The notes under the pieces are model-generated. The model did no database searches. It saw nothing but the letters and a program-made list of their open reading frames with translations, and was not told the origin of the DNA. A stretch of 64,000 nt of DNA from assembly GCF_014837015.1 (NCBI RefSeq), contig NZ_JACSPT010000001.1, positions 30,521-94,520 on the forward strand, written 5' to 3'. The stretch comes from Acinetobacter pecorum. Lineage in GTDB: Bacteria; Pseudomonadota; Gammaproteobacteria; Pseudomonadales; Moraxellaceae. Below are positions 20,041-27,922 of this stretch, piece after piece. Position 1 is the first letter of the stretch. Each line of letters starts with the position of its first letter. The translations under genes were made by a program, and so were the position numbers.

Positions 20041-20134
20041 TCGGTAGACAGCGAACTTACAGTGAAGTAAGTAAAAGAGGAAACTTACAGCCGCTAAGCC
20101 TTGTAGTTTTGGGAGAGACTACAAGGCTTTTTTA
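20041..20134 (+). ncRNA. Putative small RNA, about 90 nt, possibly iron-regulated
   Basis: If transcription starts near 20045, just past the Fur-box-like site, a transcript of about 90 bases would end at the terminator at 20099-20133. Inside it ACTTAC-AGTGAA-GTAAGT forms a 6-bp hairpin, followed by an unpaired purine-rich stretch and ACTTACAGCCGC before the terminator stem. No open frame of useful length is present. Size and layout resemble RyhB/PrrF-class sRNAs, but no sequence homology was established. Confidence 0.4.
20099..20133 (+). terminator. Intrinsic terminator in the recD-rpsO gap
   Basis: CCTTGTAGT pairs with ACTACAAGG around a loop containing TTGGGAGAG, followed by CTTTTTTAT. It is a strong rho-independent terminator on the plus strand, about 200 bases past recD. 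Confidence 0.85.
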
Positions 20135-20458
20135 TATCCTGTTATTTTTTAACTTCTAAGTTGTTAGATTATTATCTTAATTCCTTAACCTAATTTATAT
20201 AATTTATTGAGTAGATTTAGGTAACTAAAGTTAAATAAAACGAGATTAATGTAACATTGTGCAACTTTCAGGCGAGAAATTGTACGCAATGGCTTACACC
20301 GAGATGCGCTAAATACCTCTATGTGTCTGGAGAGAGTGTGGCAAAATCTACCATACACGGAAGATGAATTTTCAACAGGATGTTTGAAAATAATAATAAG
20401 CGTAAAACGCTATATAACAATACAATAAATAATAATGATAAGAGAAAGAACTACAGCG
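20135..20458 (+). other. Non-coding stretch, possible second transcript
   Basis: No credible gene is seen; the short frames here lack coding character. The 3' part (20425-20460) reads GATAAGAGAAAGAACTACAG then GCGCC. It looks related to GTAAAAGAGGAAACTTACAG then CCGC at about 20070-20095, just before the other terminator. A second terminated RNA is therefore possible. Confidence 0.35.
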
Positions 20459-20491
20459 CCAAAAAGCCCGAGTTTACTCGGGCTTTTTTTT
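20459..20491 (+). terminator. Second intrinsic terminator in the recD-rpsO gap
   Basis: AAAAGCCCGAG, TTTA and CTCGGGCTTTT form a G+C-rich stem followed by eight T. It lies about 320 bases upstream of rpsO and must end some other transcript. Confidence 0.85.
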
Positions 20492-20689
20492 ATTCATTTT
20501 TTCGGAGCAGGCTGACGATGCGGGTAAATTACATCACGCTTGAGCTTTACAGAAAAATTTCAGTCACATTCATTTCATCATTTTTCCCTTAATCATACTG
20601 CAGTATATAAATACTTCATGAACCGGAGCTTAACGGATCAGCACCCAGAAAATGAGCGACCAAAACTATGCGAAAGTATGGATCTCTTT

Positions 20690-20718
20690 TTGCAATTTGA
20701 CGCATTTTCCCTTAAAAT
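20690..20718 (+). promoter_or_regulatory. Probable sigma-70 promoter of rpsO
   Basis: TTGCAA at 20690-20695, a 17-base spacer and TAAAAT at 20713-20718 fit the -35/-10 consensus at ideal spacing. They lie about 95 bases before the rpsO start, leaving a leader of about 85 bases. Confidence 0.6.
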
Positions 20719-20812
20719 ATGCAACTTGCTGTAGTGATGCACGGCAGTCAAGGTTTTGAATTCTCATTACTTTGATTTTTATCAAAATATATAAGCATCT
20801 CGGAGAAATCGA

Positions 20813-21082
20813 ATGGCTTTAACTAACGCAGATCGCGCAGAGATCATTGCTAAATTTGCTCGCGCTGAAAACGACACTGGTTCACCAGAAGTTCAAGTAG
20901 CTCTTTTAACTGCTCAAATCAATGACTTACAAGGTCACTTTAAAGAGCACAAACACGACCACCATAGCCGTCGCGGTTTGATCCGTATGGTTAACCAACG
21001 TCGTAAGCTTCTTGACTACCTAAATGGTAAAGACCACGGTCGTTATGTAGCTTTGATCGGTGCTTTAGGTTTACGTCGTTAA
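20813..21082 (+). CDS. rpsO: 30S ribosomal protein S15
   Basis: 89 residues, the exact family length. The S15 signature is clear: [34 protein letters not shown] then [12 protein letters not shown], written here in two parts of the same helix pair. S15 binds 16S rRNA early in assembly of the small subunit. GGAG lies 8 bases before the ATG. It is followed by pnp in the order common across gammaproteobacteria. Confidence 0.98.
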   Translation: MALTNADRAEIIAKFARAENDTGSPEVQVALLTAQINDLQGHFKEHKHDHHSRRGLIRMVNQRRKLLDYLNGKDHGRYVALIGALGLRR

Positions 21083-21172
21083 TTCGATTTAAACTTTATT
21101 TTCGGGTTTATTGCATGCTTTGTGCTGTATTGCTGAAAACTAAAGTTGGCTTGGCTTATGGCTAGGTCTGTG

Positions 21173-21200
21173 GAAGGGGCGAATATTTCGCTCCTTCTTT
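21173..21200 (+). terminator. Hairpin between rpsO and pnp
   Basis: GAAGGGGCGAA, TAT and TTCGCTCCTTC form an 11-bp stem with one G-U pair, followed by TTTGTGTTT. In Escherichia coli this interval holds a leaky terminator and an RNase III site controlling pnp; a comparable role here is inferred. Confidence 0.65.
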
Positions 21201-21325
21201 GTGTTTAAAAATAGTATTTAATCTGGTGAGGTCGGCTTCTAAGCTTTGTCATTTATTCGTCCAGTTGGTCGTGAATGCCAAACCTTAGGGGTCTCCACTA
21301 GAATAAAATTAGGAAAAAATAAAAC

Positions 21326-23419
21326 ATGTCGATGTTTAATATTGTTCGTAAAGAATTTCAATTCGGTCAGCACACTGTAACTTTAGAAACAGGTCGTGTG
21401 GCCCGTCAGGCAAACAGTGTTGTAATCACCATGGGTGGTGTACAGGTGCTTGTAGCAGTTGTTGCACAGCCTAAAGCAAAAGCAGGTCAAGACTTCTTCC
21501 CATTGACTGTAAACTATCAAGAAAAGCAATATGCTGCTGGTCGTATCCCGGGTGGTTATGGCAAGCGTGAAGGCCGTCAGTCTGAAGCTGAGACTTTAAT
21601 TTCACGTCTGATTGACCGTCCAATCCGTCCGTTGTTCCCGGAAGGTTATTTCAACGAAATTCAAGTAACCGCAACCGTTATTTCTTCTGACAAAACGATG
21701 GATGCTGACATTGCTGCAATGTTAGGTACATCTGCTGCATTGTCTATCGCTGGTACACCATTCCGTGGTCCAATCGGTGGCGCACGCGTTGGTTTGATCA
21801 ACGGCGAATACATTCTGAACCCGAACCTTGAACAACTCAAAGAGTCTGATCTTGATCTTGTGGTTGCCGGTACAGAATCTGCAGTGTTGATGGTTGAATC
21901 TGAAGCGAAAGAGCTTTCAGAAGACCAGATGCTGGGCGCTGTATTGTTTGGTCATGACGAAATGCAAATCGCGATCCAGGCGATCAAAGAATTTGCTGCC
22001 GCTGCGGGTGCAACTGAGTCAACTTGGGTTGCTCCGGTTAAAAATGAAGAACTTCTTGGCAAATTGAAAGAAGCATTCGAAGCGAAAATTTCTGAAGCAT
22101 ACACCATTGCAGTTAAGCATGAACGTTATGCAGCACTTGATGCACTTCAAGAAGAAGCATTGGCTCAATTCGTTCCTGAAAATGACGAAACTGGCATTGC
22201 TGATGAAGTTAACGAATTATTCGAAGATCTTAAATACCGTACCGTACGTGACAATATCCTGTCTGGTAAGCCACGTATTGATGGTCGTGATACCAAAACT
22301 GTTCGTGCAATTGACGTACAAGTGGGTGTTCTAGATCGTGCACACGGTTCTGCATTGTTCACACGTGGTGAAACTCAGGCGTTGGTAACAACAACTTTGG
22401 GTAATACTCGTGATGCACTGATGGTTGATACCCTTGCAGGTACCAAAACTGACAACTTCATGTTGCACTACAACTTCCCTGCATACTCTGTAGGTGAAAC
22501 TGGTCGTGAATCTGGTCCTAAGCGTCGTGAAATCGGTCACGGTCGTCTGGCACGTCGTGGTGTTCAAGCTGTACTTCCTGCGGCTGACCGCTTCCCGTAC
22601 GTGATCCGTATCGTTTCTGACATCACAGAGTCAAACGGTTCGTCTTCAATGGCGTCTGTATGTGGTGCTTCATTATCGTTAATGGATGCAGGTGTTCCAC
22701 TAAAAGCACCAGTTGCGGGTATCGCGATGGGTCTTGTGAAAGAAGGCGAGCGTTTCGCAGTGCTTTCTGACATCTTGGGTGATGAAGATCACTTGGGCGA
22801 TATGGACTTTAAAGTAGCTGGTTCTGCAAACGGTATTACTGCGCTACAAATGGACATCAAGATCGAAGGCATCACTGAAGAGATCATGGAATCTGCATTG
22901 AACCAGGCTTATGCGGGTCGTATGCACATCCTGAATGAGATGAACCAGGTGATTTCACGTGCGCGTCCTGAAATTTCGATGCACGCACCGACATTCCAGG
23001 TAATCAACATCAATCCGGATAAAATCCGTGATGTGATCGGTAAAGGCGGCGCGACCATTCGTGCGATTACTGAAGAAACCAAAGCGGCAATCGATATCGA
23101 AGATAACGGTACAGTTCGTGTATTTGGTGAAACTAAAGCGGCTGCGCAAGCGGCAATTGCAAAAATCCAGGCACTTACTGCTGAAGTTGAGCCAGGTACC
23201 ATCTATGCAGGTAAAGTCATTCGTATCGTAGAATTTGGTGCGTTTGTAAACATCCTTCCAGGTACGGACGGTTTACTTCACATTTCTCAAATCTCGAACG
23301 AGCGTATTGCGAATGTGGCAGATGTTTTAAAAGAAGGTCAGGATGTGAAAGTACAGGTTGCGGATGTTGATAACCGTGGTCGTATTAAACTGACTATGAA
23401 AGACATCGAACAAGCATAA
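21326..23419 (+). CDS. pnp: Polynucleotide phosphorylase (PNPase)
   Basis: 697 residues with two RNase PH cores, the second containing [12 protein letters not shown] and [18 protein letters not shown] domain follows at about 555-615 ([20 protein letters not shown]) and an S1 domain at about 620-690 ([27 protein letters not shown]). PNPase degrades RNA 3'-5' phosphorolytically and is part of the degradosome in many bacteria. The ATG at 21326 has AGGA 11 bases upstream. A strong terminator follows at 23471-23519. Confidence 0.98.
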   Translation: MSMFNIVRKEFQFGQHTVTLETGRVARQANSVVITMGGVQVLVAVVAQPKAKAGQDFFPLTVNYQEKQYAAGRIPGGYGKREGRQSEAETLISRLIDRPIRPLFPEGYFNEIQVTATVISSDKTMDADIAAMLGTSAALSIAGTPFRGPIGGARVGLINGEYILNPNLEQLKESDLDLVVAGTESAVLMVESEAKELSEDQMLGAVLFGHDEMQIAIQAIKEFAAAAGATESTWVAPVKNEELLGKLKEAFEAKISEAYTIAVKHERYAALDALQEEALAQFVPENDETGIADEVNELFEDLKYRTVRDNILSGKPRIDGRDTKTVRAIDVQVGVLDRAHGSALFTRGETQALVTTTLGNTRDALMVDTLAGTKTDNFMLHYNFPAYSVGETGRESGPKRREIGHGRLARRGVQAVLPAADRFPYVIRIVSDITESNGSSSMASVCGASLSLMDAGVPLKAPVAGIAMGLVKEGERFAVLSDILGDEDHLGDMDFKVAGSANGITALQMDIKIEGITEEIMESALNQAYAGRMHILNEMNQVISRARPEISMHAPTFQVININPDKIRDVIGKGGATIRAITEETKAAIDIEDNGTVRVFGETKAAAQAAIAKIQALTAEVEPGTIYAGKVIRIVEFGAFVNILPGTDGLLHISQISNERIANVADVLKEGQDVKVQVADVDNRGRIKLTMKDIEQA

Positions 23420-23470
23420 TTGATTGCACATTCACATGGCTGAGTCCATGTGAGTAAAAGATCAGTAAAA

Positions 23471-23519
23471 GCCCTGTACTTTGCCAAGGTGATTGCTTTG
23501 GCAGGTACAGGGCTTTTTT
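23471..23519 (+). terminator. Terminator after pnp
   Basis: GCCCTGTAC pairs with GTACAGGGC; an inner TTTGCCAA/TTTGGCA pair extends the stem, followed by six T. Confidence 0.9.
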
Positions 23520-23683
23520 GTACCTTATTTTAAGCTGCGTAGTCATGAAGACTTATAAATAAAAGCATTATGTGATTGCTTAAGGTTTCAGCCCGACTCA
23601 TAATTTTAAGGCTGATAGATAAAGTGGCTTAAGTTTCTATTCAGTCATAGAGCAATTAAAATAGTGAATAGAGAATAGTTTTA

Positions 23684-24916
23684 ATGAAAATTTATTATTT
23701 TTATCAGCGTCTTTCAGATCATTATCTTTCTGTACAAAAAGAACGCATTACAGATGCTGAAACTCAACTTGAATTTATCTGGATTGATTGCACCCGCATA
23801 GATGTTGTAAATCGTGTAGAAACTTGGCAAAAAGAAATATATCAACATGCTCATATGTCTTTAAATGAATTTCATGTAAAAGATATTTTAAATTTAGAGC
23901 ATCCCTGTTCATTTGATACGATGGATGATTATAACTTGCTGATTTTCCGTAAGCTCATTACTCCGGATGATGAGATAGGGACGACAGATGAACAGCATGA
24001 ACAAATGTTTGGTCTGGCTACCACACCTGTCAGTTTTATTATCACGCCGCAAGTTCTGGTTACGGTACGTGAACAAGGAAATAAAGTCCTACAAAACTAT
24101 ATTTCCCGGATTGAGCTAAATTTTATTCATTCTAACAGGGAACAGAATAAGTCACGTAAACTTCCAGCTTCACCTTTTGATTTGTCCTTGCGCCTACTAA
24201 ACAGCATGGTGGATGGTTATCTGGATTTGCGTGTACCGCTGACCCGACGGGTTGGATTCTGGCAGCAAGAATTATTGCAAGGGCGTCGCCGATTTAAGAA
24301 ATGGGATCAGTTATTACAAGAAAGCATCTCGTTTCAGCAGGTTGAAGATTTATGTGAAGAGCAGATTGATACTCTACAAGAATTCAGGGATGAAATTATA
24401 GATAATTACCCACATGCGAAAGGTAAGAAAAAGTCTGAACGACTGGATATATTGCTAGTCCGTATCAATGATTTGATCAGTCATGTGGAGCGAATTCAGA
24501 AACATATTGTTCGTCTGCGTGCTTCGATCCAAGCTACTATAGATTTACATTTTTCTGCAATCGCCAACCAAACCAATGAAAACATGCGTATATTGGCCAT
24601 TATCACGGCCATCTTCGCACCTTTGAGCTTGTTAACCGGTATTTATGGGATGAATTTTGAGTTTATTCCAGGTTTGAAATCTCCCACCGGATTTTGGATG
24701 ATGCTAATCGTCATGGGTATTACGACCATATTATTAATTTATTATTTTTATCGCAGACACTTGGTGGGTTTGGGCGAGAAAAGCGTGATTGATCTGTTAG
24801 CACAGCAAAATAAAGATCAACACATCAACCTGCTCTGGTTGCTGGACTATAAGCCCATCAGGCAGTCTGTCAAAAAAACCGTAGAAAAAGTCGAAAAACT
24901 GACCAAATTAAAATAA
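23684..24916 (+). CDS. CorA-family divalent cation transporter
   Basis: 410 residues. A long cytoplasmic N-terminal part ends in a helix leading to TM1 (about 303-325), which finishes in the family signature YGMN (GIYGMNFEF). TM2 (about 333-352) is followed by a basic tail longer than usual (to residue 410, with KKTVEKVEKLTKLK). CorA proteins form pentameric channels for Mg2+ and related ions. Whether this copy carries Mg2+, Co2+ or Zn2+ cannot be told. The gene stands alone between the pnp terminator and the DUF465 gene. Confidence 0.92.
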   Translation: MKIYYFYQRLSDHYLSVQKERITDAETQLEFIWIDCTRIDVVNRVETWQKEIYQHAHMSLNEFHVKDILNLEHPCSFDTMDDYNLLIFRKLITPDDEIGTTDEQHEQMFGLATTPVSFIITPQVLVTVREQGNKVLQNYISRIELNFIHSNREQNKSRKLPASPFDLSLRLLNSMVDGYLDLRVPLTRRVGFWQQELLQGRRRFKKWDQLLQESISFQQVEDLCEEQIDTLQEFRDEIIDNYPHAKGKKKSERLDILLVRINDLISHVERIQKHIVRLRASIQATIDLHFSAIANQTNENMRILAIITAIFAPLSLLTGIYGMNFEFIPGLKSPTGFWMMLIVMGITTILLIYYFYRRHLVGLGEKSVIDLLAQQNKDQHINLLWLLDYKPIRQSVKKTVEKVEKLTKLK

Positions 24917-25030
24917 AAACAGTGATATCTTTTTTATATACAAAGATAACATTTTTAAGCATAGCCAAGCGGATTCAAACGTTACGCACAATGTGCAGAA
25001 TGATCCTAGCTTGGCTTGCCTGGCTCCTAC

Positions 25031-25297
25031 TTAAGACAAGTTTCCTGCCTCAGCCGTTTGCGTCAGTATTTTATATATTTCATCTTTTATTTTTAACTTC
25101 TTACGCTTAATCAGTTCAATATCACTATTGATCTGATTTACTGGATCCAGTTCCAGCTGAGTGATTTGCTTGTCCAGTTCACTATGCTCCTCAAATAACT
25201 TAGCAAAGTGTGGATCTTCCTCCCGAAGCTGGACAATTAAATCGCGATATTCGGGGAACATATATTTGATTTTCTTATTACAATCTTTGGTTTTCAT
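25031..25297 (-). CDS. YdcH/DUF465 family small protein
   Basis: 88 residues. The core from Met13 (MFPEYRDLIVQLREEDPHF then AKLFEEHSELDKQI) is the DUF465 pattern: a helical hairpin of unknown function. Most family members begin at that Met. The longer start at 25297 is kept because GAG lies 5 bases before its ATG, while the inner ATG has only AAGAAA. Tail to tail with the CorA-type gene. Confidence 0.82.
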   Translation of the reverse strand: MKTKDCNKKIKYMFPEYRDLIVQLREEDPHFAKLFEEHSELDKQITQLELDPVNQINSDIELIKRKKLKIKDEIYKILTQTAEAGNLS

Positions 25298-25383
25298 AGT
25301 AACTCTAATACTCTCATTTTAAAATTAAATAGATAGCTCTGAGCTACCGCAAAAGCATGCAGATAGACAGAGCATTAGAGGAT

Positions 25384-25713
25384 TTACTTGAGTTGCAAAT
25401 GTTTAACCTCACGGCGTAACTCTTGCACTTCATCGATCAAATCCAGCATCATGGCAACTGCAGTAAACGAAGCATCGAAATCGCGTTGCAGACGGTAGGC
25501 GCGTTGTGCGCGTGAGATATCTTCACCCAGGAAGATACTGTGCTGGGTTTTGGAACGGTCCGGCAATATTCCATATTCAATCAGTTGCATGACCCATTCC
25601 GGGCTTTGTCCGCATGCTTCGGCAAAGTGAGCCAGGTCAAATGAACGATCATCCACAATTTCCGATGGAATATAACCGTGTGAAAAACTTTCTTGGTATT
25701 GAATCGTAGTCAT
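25384..25713 (-). CDS. cbpM: CbpM-like chaperone modulator
   Basis: 109 residues with a MerR-like helical core: FDLAHFAEACGQSPEWVMQL then IEYGILPD, and a C-terminal coiled coil (LIDEVQELRREVKHL). CbpM inhibits the DnaJ-like co-chaperone CbpA and is normally encoded right after cbpA. Here no J-domain gene is adjacent; the gene 20 bases upstream encodes an unrelated unknown protein. The call is by family pattern; partner and role are open. Confidence 0.82.
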   Translation of the reverse strand: MTTIQYQESFSHGYIPSEIVDDRSFDLAHFAEACGQSPEWVMQLIEYGILPDRSKTQHSIFLGEDISRAQRAYRLQRDFDASFTAVAMMLDLIDEVQELRREVKHLQLK

Positions 25714-25733
25714 GGATCTACTCCTTAAACCGC

Positions 25734-26063
25734 CTAACTATGCAAAATGAAAGGAAAATTACGGTGCTGGTATAAAGCACCATCTTTTTCCTGATCTGCA
25801 TATTTGGCATGATGATTCAGCTGATCATAAATGCAGAGAGAATATACGGGAGCATGCAATGATGCGGCCTCTCTGACCAAATCTGCTTCAGTAGCATCTA
25901 AATACAAAAGGATGGAGGCTGAACCTGTTTTTATAGTTTTATATTCGATCAGCAGGGCACGTATATTGACAAAGCTGCGATGAACAGGTGGCACCAAATG
26001 AGGATGACATAACAGCCCGAAAGGCAGAATTGATGTTGAACGAGGCTGAAGATTGATCATCAT
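25734..26063 (-). CDS. Hypothetical protein upstream of cbpM
   Basis: 109 residues, not recognised. It contains RALLIEYKTIKTGSASILLY and LVREAASLHAPVYSLCIYDQ, which look like a short alpha/beta fold, and no membrane helix or signal peptide. Start is uncertain: Met1 and Met2 are adjacent. It precedes cbpM by 20 bases on the same strand and is probably co-transcribed with it. Confidence 0.6.
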   Translation of the reverse strand: MMINLQPRSTSILPFGLLCHPHLVPPVHRSFVNIRALLIEYKTIKTGSASILLYLDATEADLVREAASLHAPVYSLCIYDQLNHHAKYADQEKDGALYQHRNFPFILHS

Positions 26064-26165
26064 ATATACATGAATAAAAAATAACCGTCTTCAATCCATT
26101 ATTATAATTTTCCGCCCTAGGAAACAGTTTTTATTTGTACCTTCTTGTTTCAAATCATGACAAAG

Positions 26166-26195
26166 TAAAAAGCCCCTGAAAACAGGGGCTTTAAA
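26166..26195 (-). terminator. Terminator of the DUF2147 gene
   Basis: AAAGCCCCTG, AAAA and CAGGGGCTTT form a 10-bp stem 15-40 bases past the stop codon, with an A-rich flank that reads as U-rich on the minus strand. Confidence 0.85.
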
Positions 26196-26209
26196 ATCTA
26201 TATTTTAAA

Positions 26210-26671
26210 TTAATATTTTACCCAGGTTACACTGCGTCCGATCACTGATACGCCGACGTAACCACGTAAGGTCAGACGTTTACCATTCGTGCTTAAGCGT
26301 GCTTTACCTTTGTATACTTTGCCGCTGATCGGATCGAGCACTTTGCCATCATGGTATTCACGCGGTTTTTTTGGATCTGCTTTAAAATCCCAGATAAATG
26401 GCAAACCTAGGAAAGGCTTGTTCTTGAGCTGACCTGGACACTTATGGCAGATCCCCATTTTTTCTGCACCTGGCAGGCTGCGTGTTTCAACAATAATTCC
26501 TTCATAGCTACCATCCGCTTTCTTGCGAATTTCTACATCTGCACGGGAATAGCCAGATTGATCATCAATGGTTTTCCATTTACCCACTAGCGGATCTTCA
26601 TAGGCAAAGGCCAAACTTGAAACTACGGCCAAACTCATCCCCATTACTAGAGTATTCAATAATTTCTTCAT
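26210..26671 (-). CDS. DUF2147 family secreted protein
   Basis: 153 residues with a signal peptide (basic KK, hydrophobic core, AFA at 21-23, cleavage before YEDP). The mature part shows the DUF2147 pattern: PLVGKWKTIDD near its start, two cysteines in GICHKCPG, and GKVLDPISGKVYKGKARLS. It probably folds as a small beta-barrel in the periplasm. Function unknown. A T-rich upstream region and its own terminator suggest a single-gene transcript. Confidence 0.85.
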   Translation of the reverse strand: MKKLLNTLVMGMSLAVVSSLAFAYEDPLVGKWKTIDDQSGYSRADVEIRKKADGSYEGIIVETRSLPGAEKMGICHKCPGQLKNKPFLGLPFIWDFKADPKKPREYHDGKVLDPISGKVYKGKARLSTNGKRLTLRGYVGVSVIGRSVTWVKY

Positions 26672-26950
26672 AACATGCCTGTTGGTAAGATAATCTATTC
26701 GTTTTAGAATTATTGCTCTAATTTATTTTAAAAGTGTAATTAAATCAAGAAAATAAAATGTGATTATTTTCTCTTAAATTTTCTGAAAATGAGAAATGTT
26801 AGGCTTTTATTGATGTGAATAATATCGCAATTTAAGTAGAGGTCTGGGGTGAGATTTACCAGAGAGTGAAACTTAAGGCAGGGGCGAATTTTCTACTGTA
26901 AGGACATACTTTTTTCTATTCTTCAGCGTTGTAGAAATTCAAATGGAAAA
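26672..26950. other. AT-rich intergenic region
   Basis: Holds the promoter area of the DUF2147 gene near 26700 (AT-rich, no confident -35/-10). Otherwise I see no gene, RNA or repeat. Confidence 0.5.
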
Positions 26951-26977
26951 AAAGCATTCCTGAAGAATGCTTTTTAA
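26951..26977 (-). terminator. Terminator of hslO
   Basis: AAAGCATTC, CTGA and GAATGCTTT form a 9-bp stem with A and T runs either side, 20 bases past the hslO stop. Confidence 0.85.
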
Positions 26978-26996
26978 AACAGAGAAGTAGGGTTGG

Positions 26997-27872
26997 TTAG
27001 CTCAGATGCTCACCGAAAAGACCTAAAGCTTCTTCAGCCGTAAACGTATACTGGCTATTACAGAACTGACAGTCCATCTCGATCGGATTCTGGAATTCCA
27101 GTGTTTCACGGATCGACTCTATACCGATTTGCTGCAAGGCAACGGCACAACGCTCTTTAGAGCAGGTACAGCCAAACTTCAACACTTCCGTATCTGGCAG
27201 ACGCACTTCTTCTTCATTATATAAACGATATAGAATATCAGTAGCTTGTAACCCAACCAGTTCTTCAGCCTTCAAGGTTTCTGTAAGCATGGTCAGACGT
27301 GGCCACAGATCTTCATCTACACGACGCTGTTCTTCTTCACTATTACGCGGTAACAGCTGAATCAGTAAACCGCCCGCACGCTGCTGGTCACTTGCCAGTA
27401 CGATGCGCGTCGGAATCTGTGCCGAAAGATCGTAATACTGCATCAGACAGCCCGCCAGGTTTTCTTTATCAAGGGGTACGATACCCTGATAGCGTTCACC
27501 CATTTCTGGTTCGATATTGATGAACAGAACCGGAGAGTTTAGTGCCTTCAAAACCGTACTGCTGTCTTCGCCCACCAGAAAGTGTGGGTCTTCTTCATAA
27601 TCCGCCAAAGCGCGAACTTCACCCAAATGGTTGCATTCCGCCATGGCCCATTTAAATGTACCTGCTGCCTGAATTTGCAGGCTGATACGGCCTTTAATTT
27701 TCAATGTGCTGGCCAGCAGGGCAGTGGCACTGAGCATTTCACCTAACAGGATTTTAACTGCAGGTGCATAGTCACGTTGCGCTAAAATAGTTTGTAAAGC
27801 TTCTTCAAGATGCACCACTTCACCACGAACAGGGCTATCTTCAATAAAAAAGCGTTGGCGTAAATCAGACAT
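26997..27872 (-). CDS. hslO: Hsp33, redox-regulated chaperone
   Basis: 291 residues. The C-terminal zinc/redox switch is intact: CTCSKERC near 233-240 and CQFC near 267-270, giving the CxC and CxxC pairs. Hsp33 is a cytoplasmic holdase switched on when oxidation releases zinc and forms disulfides. The ATG at 27872 is chosen because GGAG lies 6 bases upstream; an ATG 12 bases earlier overlaps that site and has none of its own. Single gene with its own terminator. Confidence 0.96.
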   Translation of the reverse strand: MSDLRQRFFIEDSPVRGEVVHLEEALQTILAQRDYAPAVKILLGEMLSATALLASTLKIKGRISLQIQAAGTFKWAMAECNHLGEVRALADYEEDPHFLVGEDSSTVLKALNSPVLFINIEPEMGERYQGIVPLDKENLAGCLMQYYDLSAQIPTRIVLASDQQRAGGLLIQLLPRNSEEEQRRVDEDLWPRLTMLTETLKAEELVGLQATDILYRLYNEEEVRLPDTEVLKFGCTCSKERCAVALQQIGIESIRETLEFQNPIEMDCQFCNSQYTFTAEEALGLFGEHLS

Positions 27873-27922
27873 AAAATTCTCCATAACCCTGTTTTAATGG
27901 TGTCATTATTGTAAAACACAAG

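Noticed and set aside
20395..20440. Second Fur box in the AT-rich run before the second terminator
   Set aside because: The best hand alignment reached only about 10 of 19 positions, no better than expected in such AT-rich sequence.
20380..20734. Short plus-strand frames before rpsO
   Set aside because: Asn/Lys-rich low-complexity reading of AT-rich DNA that runs across a strong terminator and the rpsO promoter.
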